Under the pieces are notes generated by a model. That model searched no databases, had not been told where the DNA came from, and worked only from the letters and a program-made list of their open reading frames with translations. A DNA stretch of 64,000 bases from an uncultured Bacteroidota bacterium (GTDB lineage: Bacteria; Bacteroidota; Bacteroidia; Bacteroidales; VadinHA17): positions 124,001-188,000 of the forward strand of contig CAIJYD010000040.1 in assembly GCA_903824785.1 (NCBI GenBank). Direction: 5' to 3'. Shown one piece after another: positions 36,138-45,690 of this stretch. The stretch's first letter is position 1, and every line of letters starts with the position of its first letter. Both the position numbers and the translations under genes were made by a program.

Positions 36138-36468
36138 TGAAAAGGATTATTTGTTTTTTAAATATAATGCTTGCATAGTAATAATACAAAACGGATTAAT
36201 AACAGGCCGGGTTATGCAAACTTAATATTTAAGAAGGAGGATTGCAAGGTAAGAGTTAAGGAGGTTCTGAAAAGTTTCAGCAGCTTCATTTCTTTGTTAA
36301 TAAGGGTATTTATCAGATCCTGATCGGATAAAGGTGTTTGAAACGAAACGCCAAAATTTGGTAATGTATTGAAATACAGCAATATACAGGGGGGGGGGTA
36401 ATTAGGTTTTATTGAATATTAAGTAGTAAATTTATCGAAATTCATAAACAAAAGAAGTTATATAATAG
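36138..36468. other. Intergenic region with a run of ten G upstream of a histidine kinase
   Basis: 331 bp without a gene between the GH5-like gene and the PAS kinase. Its notable content is the homopolymer at 36389-36398. No clear -33/-7 promoter was found. Confidence 0.5.
36389..36398 (+). repeat. Homopolymeric tract of ten G
   Basis: Ten consecutive G in an otherwise AT-rich intergenic region, 70-80 bp before the start of the PAS histidine kinase gene. Tracts of this length are prone to slipped-strand change and can alter promoter spacing. It is not in the kinase frame, since an in-frame stop lies directly before the chosen start. Confidence 0.8.
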
Positions 36469-37881
36469 TTGTCAATATTGAAGAGTAATAGAACTGAGTT
36501 TGAAAAACTGCGACAGAAGGCCGAAGAGTTGCAGAAAAAAGGCTCTCCAAAAACAGTAAAGATTAAATCGGAAGCCGATGTACTTAAGCTATTACATGAG
36601 GGGGAGGTTTTGCAGATAGAACTTAGACTGCAAAATGAAGAACTCATGCTGGCTCAAGATTATTTAAAGCAAAAGAATGACCTTGAGATAGTAAATATAG
36701 AACTGAAACTGCAGTTTGAAGAGATCATTCAGGAGAAAGAAAAGGCGATAGATGCAGCGGGAAAATATACTTCATTATACGACAAAGCCCCTGTGGGATA
36801 TTTTACACTCACAAAGGATGGTGAGATTACAGAAATAAATATCGCCGGCGCAGAAATCCTTTGCAAAAACCAATCAAGGTTAAAAGGCAGTCGTTTTGGA
36901 TTTTTTGTTTCTGACATTTCAAAGCCACGTTTTAATAGTTTTCTGGAGAATATTTATACCACCGGAAAAATAGAATCCTGTGAGTTGATTTTGTCGTTAA
37001 AAGAGAATTTCCCGAAGAATGTTTTCATTACCGGCATTGTAGCCGATAAAGGAGAAGAATATCTTATAACCATGTCTGATATTACAAAACTGAGACAGGC
37101 AGAAGCAGATTTGGTTCTTGCAAATAATAATATAACCGATCTCAGGCAGGCCGCATTGATCATCAGTCAGCAAAATAGTGAATTAAAAATTCTGAACTCG
37201 GATAAAGACCGTTTTATATCAATTCTCGGACACGATTTAAAAAGTCCCTTTAACGGGCTTCTCAACCTTTCAGAATTATTAGTGGAAAACATTCACACAT
37301 ACGATATTAAGGAAATTGAGATTTTTGCCGGGCATATTCATCAATCGGCACGAACCACCTATGATTTACTTGAAGATATATTGATATGGGCAAAAGGTAA
37401 TTCCGGGAAAGGGCCATTCAACCCTGAGGAATTGAAATTAAATGATATCTGTATCGAAATTCTTAAAACTCTTAATCAGGTTGCAGAATCAAAAAACATC
37501 AGAATCAATTATTCGGAAACCGATAATATATCTGTTTTTGCTGATATTCATATGCTCCAGACCATAATTCGGAATATTGTTTCGAATGCAATTAAATTTA
37601 CAAAAAACAATGGATCAGTAAATATTTCTGCCCAACAAAAAGATTTGAATATTCTAATATCGATTTCAGATAGTGGAATCGGAATAAGCCCTTCTGATAT
37701 TTCAAAATTGTTCGATATTTCACAGGGCTTTACTACAAAAGGTACCGCAGAAGAGACAGGAACAGGACTTGGGTTATTAATCTGCAAGGATTTTGTTGAA
37801 AGACATGGAGGTAAGATCTGGATTGAAAGTGAGCTCGGGAAGGGGTCTGACTTTTATTTCACTATTCCGGTTAAAAAATAA
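36469..37881 (+). CDS. PAS-domain sensor histidine kinase (cytosolic)
   Basis: 470 residues, no membrane segment. An N-terminal coiled region (about 10-95, [25 protein letters not shown]) leads to a PAS domain (about 100-210), a second coil, the HisKA domain with H255 in [14 protein letters not shown], and a HATPase domain with [21 protein letters not shown] and [18 protein letters not shown]. No receiver domain follows. The start is unusual: the first possible codons are TTG at 36469 and TTG at 36478, with the first in-frame ATG only at residue 60, inside the conserved coil; an in-frame stop lies directly before 36469. No response regulator gene lies beside it, so it is an orphan kinase. Confidence 0.87.
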   Translation: MSILKSNRTEFEKLRQKAEELQKKGSPKTVKIKSEADVLKLLHEGEVLQIELRLQNEELMLAQDYLKQKNDLEIVNIELKLQFEEIIQEKEKAIDAAGKYTSLYDKAPVGYFTLTKDGEITEINIAGAEILCKNQSRLKGSRFGFFVSDISKPRFNSFLENIYTTGKIESCELILSLKENFPKNVFITGIVADKGEEYLITMSDITKLRQAEADLVLANNNITDLRQAALIISQQNSELKILNSDKDRFISILGHDLKSPFNGLLNLSELLVENIHTYDIKEIEIFAGHIHQSARTTYDLLEDILIWAKGNSGKGPFNPEELKLNDICIEILKTLNQVAESKNIRINYSETDNISVFADIHMLQTIIRNIVSNAIKFTKNNGSVNISAQQKDLNILISISDSGIGISPSDISKLFDISQGFTTKGTAEETGTGLGLLICKDFVERHGGKIWIESELGKGSDFYFTIPVKK

Positions 37882-38026
37882 TCAGGTTAAAGGATGGGTG
37901 CCGTTTCGCTAAAGGGGAATGCCTCACTTTATTTCTAACGCCAAAAATTTATATCTTCTATATTATCAGATACTTGTAAGTTCTGTTGTAGAACCATACA
38001 TTATATTACTACCTGATATAAACCGA

Positions 38027-38048
38027 GCCCTGAAAGGGCAACATATTT
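38027..38048. repeat. Hairpin followed by ATATTT, possible dispersed intergenic repeat (copy 2)
   Basis: GCCC (38027-38030), loop TGAAA, GGGC (38036-38039), then ATATTT starting at 38043. The design matches the element at 33160-33183. Confidence 0.3.
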
Positions 38049-38161
38049 AAGAATGTCATACAGATAGCCATATAAAAATGATTCCGGAACTTTTTACCGG
38101 ACATCAATATAATTAAATAATAAAAAATTAACCAATAACTCCTTTTTTTCAAATTAATTAA

Positions 38162-38169
38162 TATATTTG
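38162..38169 (+). promoter_or_regulatory. Perfect -7 box (TATATTTG) upstream of the second TonB receptor
   Basis: TATATTTG matches TAnnTTTG exactly and lies 41 bp before the receptor ATG at 38210. No good TTTG is found at the expected -33 distance. Confidence 0.45.
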
Positions 38170-38209
38170 AGCCATTCCTCAACACATTATTAACTTAATT
38201 AATGAATTC

Positions 38210-40864
38210 ATGAAAAAATCTTTACTTTTTCTTTTTCTGGTTTTTTATGCAAATATCGTTTCATCTCAAAATTTGCTTAAGGGTAGAGTTACAGATGTAC
38301 AAAATCAGCCGCTCAATGGTGTGAGTGTAATCGAAAAAGGTACCAACAATGGTGTATTTACTGATACTGACGGGAAGTTTGCCATCACCTATAAAGACGT
38401 GAACTCCATAATTGCTTTTAGCTTTGTAGGATTGGTAGTACAGGAGATTGTGGCGGGTAAACAAACGGAATTAAACGTTACCCTTTTAAGTAATAATGTA
38501 CTGGGGATGGTAGAAATTGTAGGTTCACGCCGTCCTGACAGGACTGCCATTGAAAGTGTTGTTCCGGTTGATATTATTGAAGTCTCACGACTACTGAACA
38601 CTCTTGGTCAGCCTGATGTAAACCAGATGCTTCAATATGTTGCACCATCCTTTAATTCAAGCAAACAATCGGGAGCTGATGGAGCCGATCACATCGATCC
38701 TGCTACATTACGAGGACTAGGCCCCGATCAGACTCTTGTTCTTATTAACGGGAAACGCAGGCATCAGTCATCGCTGATAAATCTTTTCGGATCACGTGGC
38801 AGGGGAAATACCGGAACCGACTTGAATGCAATCCCAATTTCGGCGATAGATCATATCGAGATTTTACGTGATGGAGCAGCAGCCCAGTATGGTTCGGATG
38901 CTATTGCCGGGGTAATAAATGTTGTTCTTAAGTCTAATACAGACAAATTTACCGGCAATTATTCTACAGGGGTAAGAAATTCTACTCCTCCAAGCGAGTA
39001 TAATCTACTCAAAGAGGATAAAAAATATGACGGGACGCTTTCGCAGTTAAATGGAAATTACGGAACAAAGATCGGCGATAAAGGATTTATCAATGTTACA
39101 CTTGACTATGCAAAACTTGATCACACATTCCGGCGAGCCGACCCGACGAAATTTGAAAATGGAGTTTACCGGAATAAGTTCGGTGATGCAGCTTCAGAAA
39201 ATTTTGGAACTTATTTCAACTCTTCAGTGAAAGCAGCGGAGAATACTGAATTTTACATGTTTGGCGGATATAATTACCGGTTCACGGATGCTTATGCTTA
39301 CAGCCGTGATGCTAATGAGGAAAGGAATATTCCTGAAATATATCCCAATGGCTTCGATCCTAATATTCAGTCTGTTATAATAGATAAATCTCTTTCAGTG
39401 GGAATGAAAACATTAATAAACGGATGGAAAGTGGACTTCAATAATACATTCGGATTAAATAATTTTCATTATCTGGTAGACAGTACACTTAATGCTTCAC
39501 TTTTGGCCAAATCACCCACACGTTTTGATGCAGGTGGTTTTTCATTGGGGCAGAACACAACAGTATTGGATATTTCCAGGTTTTATCCTGAAATAGCAAA
39601 AGGGTTGAATATAGCTTTCGGTGCTGAACACCGCATTGAGAATTATCAGATTTTTGCCGGAGAAGAGGCATCTTACAAAACCTATGGGCATCCTGTTTTC
39701 GGGATTGATACAGTTCTGACCATGGGTGGCCTTATCGAAAGTATTGATACTACTTTCAGACCGGGCGGTTCTCAGGGGTTCCCCGGTTTTCAGACAGGAA
39801 ATGAATTGAAAGAATCGCGCAGTAACTTTGGGTCTTATATTGATCTTGAACTGGATGTTACAAAGAAATTCGTCATCAGTGCTGCCGGCCGTTTTGAGCG
39901 ATACAGCGATTTTGGTAATACATTAAACGGGAAATTAGCAACAAGGTATAAAATCTCAGATAATTTTTCGTTGAGAGGTTCTCTCAGTTCAGGATTCAGG
40001 GCACCCTCGCTGGCTCAATTGTATTTCAACAGCACTTTTACGGATATTGTTGCCGGCCAGGCAGTTGATAAAATCATATCCAAAAACAACAGTCCTATTA
40101 CACGCCAGCTTGGAATTCCTGCATTAAAACAGGAAATTTCCACCAACGCAGGAATTGGATTTACTGCCAGGGCAAAAGCTTTCTCTTTAACCGTTGATGC
40201 TTATTATGTTCAGATTAAGGGACGTATTGTACTCACCGGTTCATTTTACAACGATGATGATATAATAGGAGAAGAGCTCAAAAGTCTGAACATTGGTGCT
40301 GCACAGTTCTTTACGAATGCGGTAAACACAACCACACAGGGTGCTGATGTAATTCTTGCTTATTCAGCAAAATTTTCACAACAGCAAAACCTCAGACTTT
40401 CTGTAGCGGCCAATTTTAATAACATGGTCATTGATAAGATTTATACAAATGATAAATTACAGGGAAAAGAAGATACCTATTTTGGGCTTCGGGAACAATA
40501 TTTCCTCCTTGCTTCCGCACCAAAGAGTAAATTTAACTTCGGGATAGATTACTCGAAAGAAAATTTCTTTACAAACCTTAAACTTACACGGTTCGGTAAG
40601 GTGGAACTCATGAACTGGAATGATAACGGAGATGATATAGTTGATCCTGGAGAAATTGATACATATAATCCAAAAATCACCGCAGATATGTCGGTCGGTT
40701 ATAATCTTAAAAATTTCACATTCACTGTTGGAGGTGTTAATTTTATGAACATGTACCCTGACAAAAACGATCCGGGTTTAACTGAATCAGGAGGAATCTG
40801 GGATTCAGTACAGATGGGTTTTAGCGGTGCAATGTATTTTGCAAGATGCGGATTTAAATTCTGA
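38210..40864 (+). CDS. TonB-dependent outer-membrane receptor with carboxypeptidase-regulatory-like domain
   Basis: 884 residues. Signal peptide (about 1-19, ending VSSQ), carboxypeptidase-regulatory-like domain (about 23-100, LLKGRVTDVQNQPLNGVSVI), plug (about 110-245: DVNQMLQYVAPSF, LRGLGPDQTLVLINGKRRH, IEILRDGAAAQYGSDAIAGVINVVLK) and a 22-strand-type barrel ending in FARCGFKF with the C-terminal phenylalanine of outer-membrane proteins. The plug style is that of siderophore/cobalamin-type TonB receptors more than SusC. There is no SusD partner and no adjacent biosynthetic genes, so the cargo is unknown. It ends in a strong, probably bidirectional, terminator shared with the peroxiredoxin gene. 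Confidence 0.92.
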   Translation: MKKSLLFLFLVFYANIVSSQNLLKGRVTDVQNQPLNGVSVIEKGTNNGVFTDTDGKFAITYKDVNSIIAFSFVGLVVQEIVAGKQTELNVTLLSNNVLGMVEIVGSRRPDRTAIESVVPVDIIEVSRLLNTLGQPDVNQMLQYVAPSFNSSKQSGADGADHIDPATLRGLGPDQTLVLINGKRRHQSSLINLFGSRGRGNTGTDLNAIPISAIDHIEILRDGAAAQYGSDAIAGVINVVLKSNTDKFTGNYSTGVRNSTPPSEYNLLKEDKKYDGTLSQLNGNYGTKIGDKGFINVTLDYAKLDHTFRRADPTKFENGVYRNKFGDAASENFGTYFNSSVKAAENTEFYMFGGYNYRFTDAYAYSRDANEERNIPEIYPNGFDPNIQSVIIDKSLSVGMKTLINGWKVDFNNTFGLNNFHYLVDSTLNASLLAKSPTRFDAGGFSLGQNTTVLDISRFYPEIAKGLNIAFGAEHRIENYQIFAGEEASYKTYGHPVFGIDTVLTMGGLIESIDTTFRPGGSQGFPGFQTGNELKESRSNFGSYIDLELDVTKKFVISAAGRFERYSDFGNTLNGKLATRYKISDNFSLRGSLSSGFRAPSLAQLYFNSTFTDIVAGQAVDKIISKNNSPITRQLGIPALKQEISTNAGIGFTARAKAFSLTVDAYYVQIKGRIVLTGSFYNDDDIIGEELKSLNIGAAQFFTNAVNTTTQGADVILAYSAKFSQQQNLRLSVAANFNNMVIDKIYTNDKLQGKEDTYFGLREQYFLLASAPKSKFNFGIDYSKENFFTNLKLTRFGKVELMNWNDNGDDIVDPGEIDTYNPKITADMSVGYNLKNFTFTVGGVNFMNMYPDKNDPGLTESGGIWDSVQMGFSGAMYFARCGFKF

Positions 40865-40895
40865 AAGCCGGGAGGTTGAATAACAGGTATAAAAT

Positions 40896-40935
40896 AAAAG
40901 GCCGGCTGATAATTCAGTCGGCCTTTTATTTTATT
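40896..40935. terminator. Bidirectional terminator between the TonB receptor and the peroxiredoxin
   Basis: Stem AAAAGGCCG (40896-40904) / CGGCCTTTT (40919-40927), extended inside by CTGA/TCAG. It is T-rich on leaving in either direction and sits between convergent genes. Confidence 0.88.
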
Positions 40936-40967
40936 AAACCTGATAAATTAACTATCAGATCTGAAAG

Positions 40968-41684
40968 TTATAGCTTCTTAAACGTCATAAACCAGGCAAC
41001 ATCATAAATTCCTGAATTTTCAGGTTTATTCAGATCGTCTGTGCCCGGTTTGGACCTAAGAATAACATCATTTCCCTCTTGCCAGTTGGCCGGAGTGCTG
41101 ATATTTCCATTTGCCACTGTCTGAAGTGCTATAACTGTCCTTTTAATCTCATCCATATTCCTTCCTACACTCATCGGATAGTAGATTATTGCCTGCACTA
41201 TGTTGCTTGGGTCAATAATAAATACACCTCTGACATCTTTGGTGGAAGTACTTCCCGTATAAATCATTCCATATTCTCTTGATGCAGTAAATTTCTTGTC
41301 ATCTGCGAGGGGGAAATTTATTTTTACAGGAGCTCTGTCTTTATAAGTTACTGCTTCCAGCGCTTTTTTCCATTGAAAGTGGGTATACAGCGAATCAGTA
41401 GAAACCACCATAAGCTTTACGTTTAGTTTATCAAAATCCTCCTGTAAATACGCCAGCTCAAGAATTTCTGATGAACAGACTGGTGTAAAATCGGCAGGAT
41501 GACTTAGCAGGATTTTCCATTTTCGGCCAAAATCTGAAGGGAAATTAATAGTTCCATTTGTAGTTGAAGAGATAAACGCTGGTGCCTTCTCTCCAATCAG
41601 AGGCATCCGGGTGTTTTTATTCTCCTGTGACCAAATTTGTGTCATTGAGAATAACAAAATTAGAAACAAAGAACTTTTTTTCAT
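40968..41684 (-). CDS. Exported 1-Cys peroxiredoxin
   Basis: Peroxiredoxin of the Prx6-like group (238 residues) that reduces hydrogen peroxide and organic peroxides. The active site is HPADFTPVC70SSE, and C70 is the only cysteine in the protein, so it is a 1-Cys enzyme needing an external reductant. VMVVSTDSLYTH-type and NFPLADDKKF segments and the late NWQEGNDVI are family features. A signal peptide (about 1-19, ending IWSQ) places it in the periplasm, unlike most Prx6 proteins, which are cytosolic. It is monocistronic and convergent with the TonB receptor. Confidence 0.9.
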   Translation of the reverse strand: MKKSSLFLILLFSMTQIWSQENKNTRMPLIGEKAPAFISSTTNGTINFPSDFGRKWKILLSHPADFTPVCSSEILELAYLQEDFDKLNVKLMVVSTDSLYTHFQWKKALEAVTYKDRAPVKINFPLADDKKFTASREYGMIYTGSTSTKDVRGVFIIDPSNIVQAIIYYPMSVGRNMDEIKRTVIALQTVANGNISTPANWQEGNDVILRSKPGTDDLNKPENSGIYDVAWFMTFKKL

Positions 41685-41875
41685 AATGCATCTATATTAA
41701 GTTAGACTAAATAAACATAACAGCTAAATAATTGTTCACGGAAAAGTGAAAATAAATTTAGATTTCTTTAGATAATACCTGAAGTTTTTTTATTTGCAGG
41801 TAGATCTTATCATGAGTTCTTGTAATGGATGGCAGAGAAATGGTAGCTTGCCCGAAGGGCATAATAAAGGATCAA

Positions 41876-43570
41876 CTATTTTACTTTGATAAACTTACCC
41901 TGAATATATTTACCCTGCATATTAATGGTAAAGAAGTAGAGACCCGTGGGCAGATCTTCTGAATCAATCTCTATTTCCTGTTCCCCGGCCTGAACAGGAG
42001 AATGTTCTCTATTCATTGTTAAATTTCCATTAAGGTTAAAAATCTTCAGTTCCGATAGTAACGCCAGATCGGAATAGTACCTTATTGTAAATTTAGATCC
42101 AACAGGATTGGGGAAGAGGGTTGTTAAGGTATTAACCGGAAGAAGAGAATCAGGGGTTTCCTGGTCAAACTCCATTGCACCTATATCATAAGTGTTTCCG
42201 GTAGGTCTTGGGAAGTTTCTGAAATCGAAGTTTATACCCATGCTGTTGGAGTATGCCCCGTTAATCAGCGGAGAGCCCGGAAGAATGGCAAAAGTACTGT
42301 CCATGACCATTGCGCTTGCAAGATTGCGTGTCAGGAAGTTCTTCTGGACAATAACATCCGATGAGGATGACGGGAACATAATATAGGAATCCTTACCTGT
42401 CAGCGAGGTGTTGCCGTTTGTATAAAAATCGTATGTGCCGGGGTTGACGATAAGATTTGAGGCGATAATGTTCTTTTTGCTTTTTACACTCTGAAACCTT
42501 ATTCCGTCTGATTTTGGATTTATTATGGTGTTAAACATAATATAAAATGAGGAATCAGCCATGGTTGAAGCGTCCGAAACAAATATGCCGTGCTTGAGTT
42601 TGGTCTGGTCAAGAGGGAGGTAACTTCTGCCGGGATCAACGATGATGTTATTAAAGATCCTGTTTCCTCCGATTCCGTGACTTTCAATTCCGTCTCCCTT
42701 GCCGTGAGCAATGTAATTATTATAACAATCGCAGCTCGATCCTCCTCCGAGGATGATTCCCGACATCTGGTAATTATATTCGGCCTCGCTGTCGTAGAGG
42801 ACGCGATTATTGAAAATCTGGCAATCTTCCGGAGCCGAACTTACCTGTATGCCGTCCCACCCGGAATATTTGATGATATTGTTATAAACCCTGACCCCTT
42901 TAAGCAAAGAGGGAATAAGTACTGTATCCTTTCCATTGCAGGTTATATTCTGCCCTGAATATGTCGTATTGCCAATATACATACCTTCGTATGCAACATT
43001 TGCAATGTAACAGTCGTGTATGAGAGTATTGCGCTGGGTGAACTTATCCCGTGTGCTGGTGAAGCTGCAGTCGGGATCGCTTTTAGCATATATGCCTCCC
43101 GATTTGCAGTTCTCGATAGAAATATGGTCAATCTCATAGTCGGAACTCAGGGTACCGATTCCCATACCGGCACCGGCAGCCACACCTTTTATCTGTATGC
43201 CATAAAAATTATCCTTGTCGCCTGATCCTGTGATCCTGAAATACTTACAATTATGCATTGAAATGCCATAGTATTCCATGGTGTTGATGGTTACAACCCC
43301 TCCTTTGTTAATAATAATCACGGGGTTTTCGGCAGTTCCGGCTATGTTTCTTATTTGCAGGTGGTTGCGATGTCCTGCATTTATAAATACAGTATCACCG
43401 GGTTTAATATTATAAGGAGAGTTATTGGCGAGCACATAATGGTTTGCAGTATCGATAACCCAGCTGCGGTTTTGGGCGTTAAGTTTAATTCCTGCAAAAG
43501 TGAAAAGGAAAAGGATAAATAACCATCTCCCGATAAATGAATTATTTAACTTAATCAAAATATTCTCCAT
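41876..43570 (-). CDS. T9SS-exported right-handed beta-helix protein at the end of the exopolysaccharide locus
   Basis: 564 residues: signal peptide (about 1-32, ending LNAQ), a long parallel beta-helix (about 45-450) with repeated turns such as IFNNRVLYDSEAEYNYQMSGIIL and FNNIIVDPGR, and a C-terminal type IX secretion sorting domain (about 485-564) with LFPNPVGSKFTI, LKIFNLNGN, LPTGLYFFTI and the final KFIKVK. It is therefore sent to the cell surface or released. Similar helices occur in polysaccharide lyases and mannuronan-type epimerases; no catalytic residues can be assigned. It follows the methyltransferase by 91 bp, last of the minus-strand block, and may modify or trim the polymer made by the locus. 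Confidence 0.85.
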   Translation of the reverse strand: MENILIKLNNSFIGRWLFILFLFTFAGIKLNAQNRSWVIDTANHYVLANNSPYNIKPGDTVFINAGHRNHLQIRNIAGTAENPVIIINKGGVVTINTMEYYGISMHNCKYFRITGSGDKDNFYGIQIKGVAAGAGMGIGTLSSDYEIDHISIENCKSGGIYAKSDPDCSFTSTRDKFTQRNTLIHDCYIANVAYEGMYIGNTTYSGQNITCNGKDTVLIPSLLKGVRVYNNIIKYSGWDGIQVSSAPEDCQIFNNRVLYDSEAEYNYQMSGIILGGGSSCDCYNNYIAHGKGDGIESHGIGGNRIFNNIIVDPGRSYLPLDQTKLKHGIFVSDASTMADSSFYIMFNTIINPKSDGIRFQSVKSKKNIIASNLIVNPGTYDFYTNGNTSLTGKDSYIMFPSSSSDVIVQKNFLTRNLASAMVMDSTFAILPGSPLINGAYSNSMGINFDFRNFPRPTGNTYDIGAMEFDQETPDSLLPVNTLTTLFPNPVGSKFTIRYYSDLALLSELKIFNLNGNLTMNREHSPVQAGEQEIEIDSEDLPTGLYFFTINMQGKYIQGKFIKVK

Positions 43571-43661
43571 AATTATTCCCTTGCGGATTATACTCCCCTT
43601 TCCTTAAAAACTTTTTTTACTTCCGGTCTCTGGCCAGCAAATTTAGGGCCGCAAGACAGTT

Positions 43662-44423
43662 TTATTTTTTAACCCATACAGACATGAATCCGCTTGCCCA
43701 CGATTGGGGAAGCCTGTCAGCAACCCAGCAGTCGAAATCCTGGAGTGGCCGGATTAATTTGGTAAAGAGAGAGAATGGAAAAACTCTTTCAATAAAATTT
43801 GAGACCCCGAATTTCTCAATCCTGAATCCGAATTTTTCAGCAAGGGCGGTAAACGACTCTTTTGAAAAAAACTGAATATGGGAAAGTTCAGGAGCTGACG
43901 ACTGTACGGTTGTTCCTTTGTAACCAAGCAAACGCTTAACTGCTGAAATTGATTTCCAGCGCCAGTCATTTTTTCTCATGGCATTCTGCATGGGTTTAGT
44001 CATAAAAACTTCCCGTGGGCCAAAACCATTTGGAACGTTTATCACAGCCTTTCCTTCGTCCTTGAGAATATTCTGAAGGTGCGCAACAACTATATCAGGA
44101 TCATGAAGATGCTCAATAACTTCACTGCAGACAATAGCATCGAATTTCTGCGTGGTATCAACATCCTCGGCGCTGCGACATTCAAACTTCAGGTTTGGCA
44201 GCTGGTGTATCCTTTTAGCATTGGCAATGGTCTCTTCACTGATATCTATGCCGGTAACATCGTAACCCATCTTTGCGAGCTGATAACAGATATTGCCGTT
44301 ACCACATCCAATCTCTATTACTCTGATATTATCTGATTTTATTTCCTGAATAGCGGAAACAATAAACTTCAGACGCTTTATGTCCTCAGTCTGGTTGTAT
44401 TCGGTATAGTTTGTAAAGTTCAT
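43662..44423 (-). CDS. SAM-dependent class I methyltransferase
   Basis: 253 residues. Motif I VIEIGCGNGN (about 35-44) binds S-adenosylmethionine, followed by GYDVTGIDISEETI (acidic ribose-binding Asp), FDAIVCSEVIEHL (motif IV) and GKAVINVPNGFGPRE. The UbiG/Methyltransf_11 type fits sugar or lipid O-methylation. In this locus it most likely methylates a sugar, perhaps a terminal one that caps the chain; that is inference. It is 72 bp after the GT2 gene and 91 bp before the beta-helix gene. Confidence 0.85.
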   Translation of the reverse strand: MNFTNYTEYNQTEDIKRLKFIVSAIQEIKSDNIRVIEIGCGNGNICYQLAKMGYDVTGIDISEETIANAKRIHQLPNLKFECRSAEDVDTTQKFDAIVCSEVIEHLHDPDIVVAHLQNILKDEGKAVINVPNGFGPREVFMTKPMQNAMRKNDWRWKSISAVKRLLGYKGTTVQSSAPELSHIQFFSKESFTALAEKFGFRIEKFGVSNFIERVFPFSLFTKLIRPLQDFDCWVADRLPQSWASGFMSVWVKK

Positions 44424-44495
44424 GATTTTTTGATTTTGATTAATATAAATTACTTTTTTAATAGATCGTTTATTATCGGTTATATTAGTGAAAAA

Positions 44496-45689
44496 TCATT
44501 TGGTTCCCCGTTTTGCCCGTTCCCAGTTTACGGATTGTGAGCCTTTAATATAACGTTTAAACCCCAATATCGCCGAAAGGTTCATTATGAAGAAATAGTA
44601 GGGGACAAAAAGAAGCTTCACTCTTATCAGCCGGTTCTCAAGATACCATCCTGCAAGTGCCGAAAGGTAAAACAAAATCTGAAGCCAGAAAAGAGTGCTG
44701 TATAATCCGAATCCCGTAATTCCTTCATTTATTGCAATTACAAGTAAGAGAGGAATTAACAAAAGCAGGCAAAGCGGAGTAAGCGTCCAGCGCAAAACCC
44801 TGTGGGAAATATACTGGAAGGAGAGTGTGCCGTATTTAAAAATGTTCAGCAGAGAGCGGAGTCTTACTACAGACTGGATTCCTCCTGCCGAAATTCTTAT
44901 CTTTCGTTTCAGCTCTTCTTTTACATTTGCCGAGGCAGTTTCCATAGCGTAGGCTTCAGGATCGTACTGTATCGTATAGCCATCCTGTGCCACTCTCAGC
45001 GAGATAATAAAATCATCCAGTAGGGTATCGCGTTCCACTTCACGATATAATTCTGTACGAATGGCAAACAATTCCCCTGCAGCTCCAACCACAGAATAAA
45101 GCTCAGCGTCCCATTTCTTAAGAGCCGATTCATATTTCCAGTAGAGTCCTTCTCCCGAACCGGCAGCTGAATCTTTTTCTTTGCTTAGGATCCGCTTCTC
45201 TCCGGACACGCATCCAACCTTCGGATCGCTGAAAAGCTTAACAATCCGGCGAACCGATTCTTTTCCGAGTAACGTGTTGGCATCACTGAATACCACAACA
45301 GGGGTTGTGACAAAATTCATTCCCCGGTTCATTGCCCCTATTTTCCCTTTACGCTCAGGGAGATGGTGAACCATCACACCATCATGTTTTTTAAGCTCTT
45401 CCGGAGTACCATCATCCGAGCCGTCGGTTACCCACATAATGTGAAGCTTTTCAGGTGGATAATCAAGTTCGAGGGAGTTCCTGATCTTTTCAGCTACAAA
45501 ATCCTTTTCATTATATGCTGCAATGAAAAGTGTAACATCGGGCTCATAGGAGGGATCACTCTCTCTCTTTTTATAAAGGCCTGTTATTCTCCTGAACTTA
45601 ACGATCAGAAATAAAAGTATTCCATAGCCGACATAAGTATAGAATACTATAAAAAGCAAAAGCCAGAAAAATATTTTAATAGTTGTCAT
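44496..45689 (-). CDS. Membrane glycosyltransferase family 2 (processive-type)
   Basis: 397 residues. One N-terminal helix (FFWLLLFIVFYTYVGYGIL), a GT2 catalytic domain with VTLFIAAYNEKDFV, VTDGSDDGTPEEL, VFSDANTLLG (DxD-like) and LLDDFIISLRV, then three or four C-terminal membrane helices. This layout matches inner-membrane synthases that extend glycans on the cytoplasmic face. Its start lies 1 bp after the stop of the upstream GT4 gene, so they are translationally close. Sugar donor unknown. Confidence 0.87.
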   Translation of the reverse strand: MTTIKIFFWLLLFIVFYTYVGYGILLFLIVKFRRITGLYKKRESDPSYEPDVTLFIAAYNEKDFVAEKIRNSLELDYPPEKLHIMWVTDGSDDGTPEELKKHDGVMVHHLPERKGKIGAMNRGMNFVTTPVVVFSDANTLLGKESVRRIVKLFSDPKVGCVSGEKRILSKEKDSAAGSGEGLYWKYESALKKWDAELYSVVGAAGELFAIRTELYREVERDTLLDDFIISLRVAQDGYTIQYDPEAYAMETASANVKEELKRKIRISAGGIQSVVRLRSLLNIFKYGTLSFQYISHRVLRWTLTPLCLLLLIPLLLVIAINEGITGFGLYSTLFWLQILFYLSALAGWYLENRLIRVKLLFVPYYFFIMNLSAILGFKRYIKGSQSVNWERAKRGTK

Positions 45690-45690
45690 A

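Larger units (their letters stand above)
37882..38209. other. Intergenic region with a hairpin repeat candidate and the TonB receptor promoter
   Basis: 328 bp. It contains the hairpin GCCC/GGGC at 38027-38039 with ATATTT at 38043-38048, and a perfect -7 box at 38162-38169. Otherwise AT-rich with nothing recognisable. Confidence 0.4.

Noticed and set aside
41849-41861. Hairpin TGCCC/GGGCA as terminator for the beta-helix gene
   Set aside because: Only a 5-bp stem with a 3-base loop and no T run on the minus strand after it.
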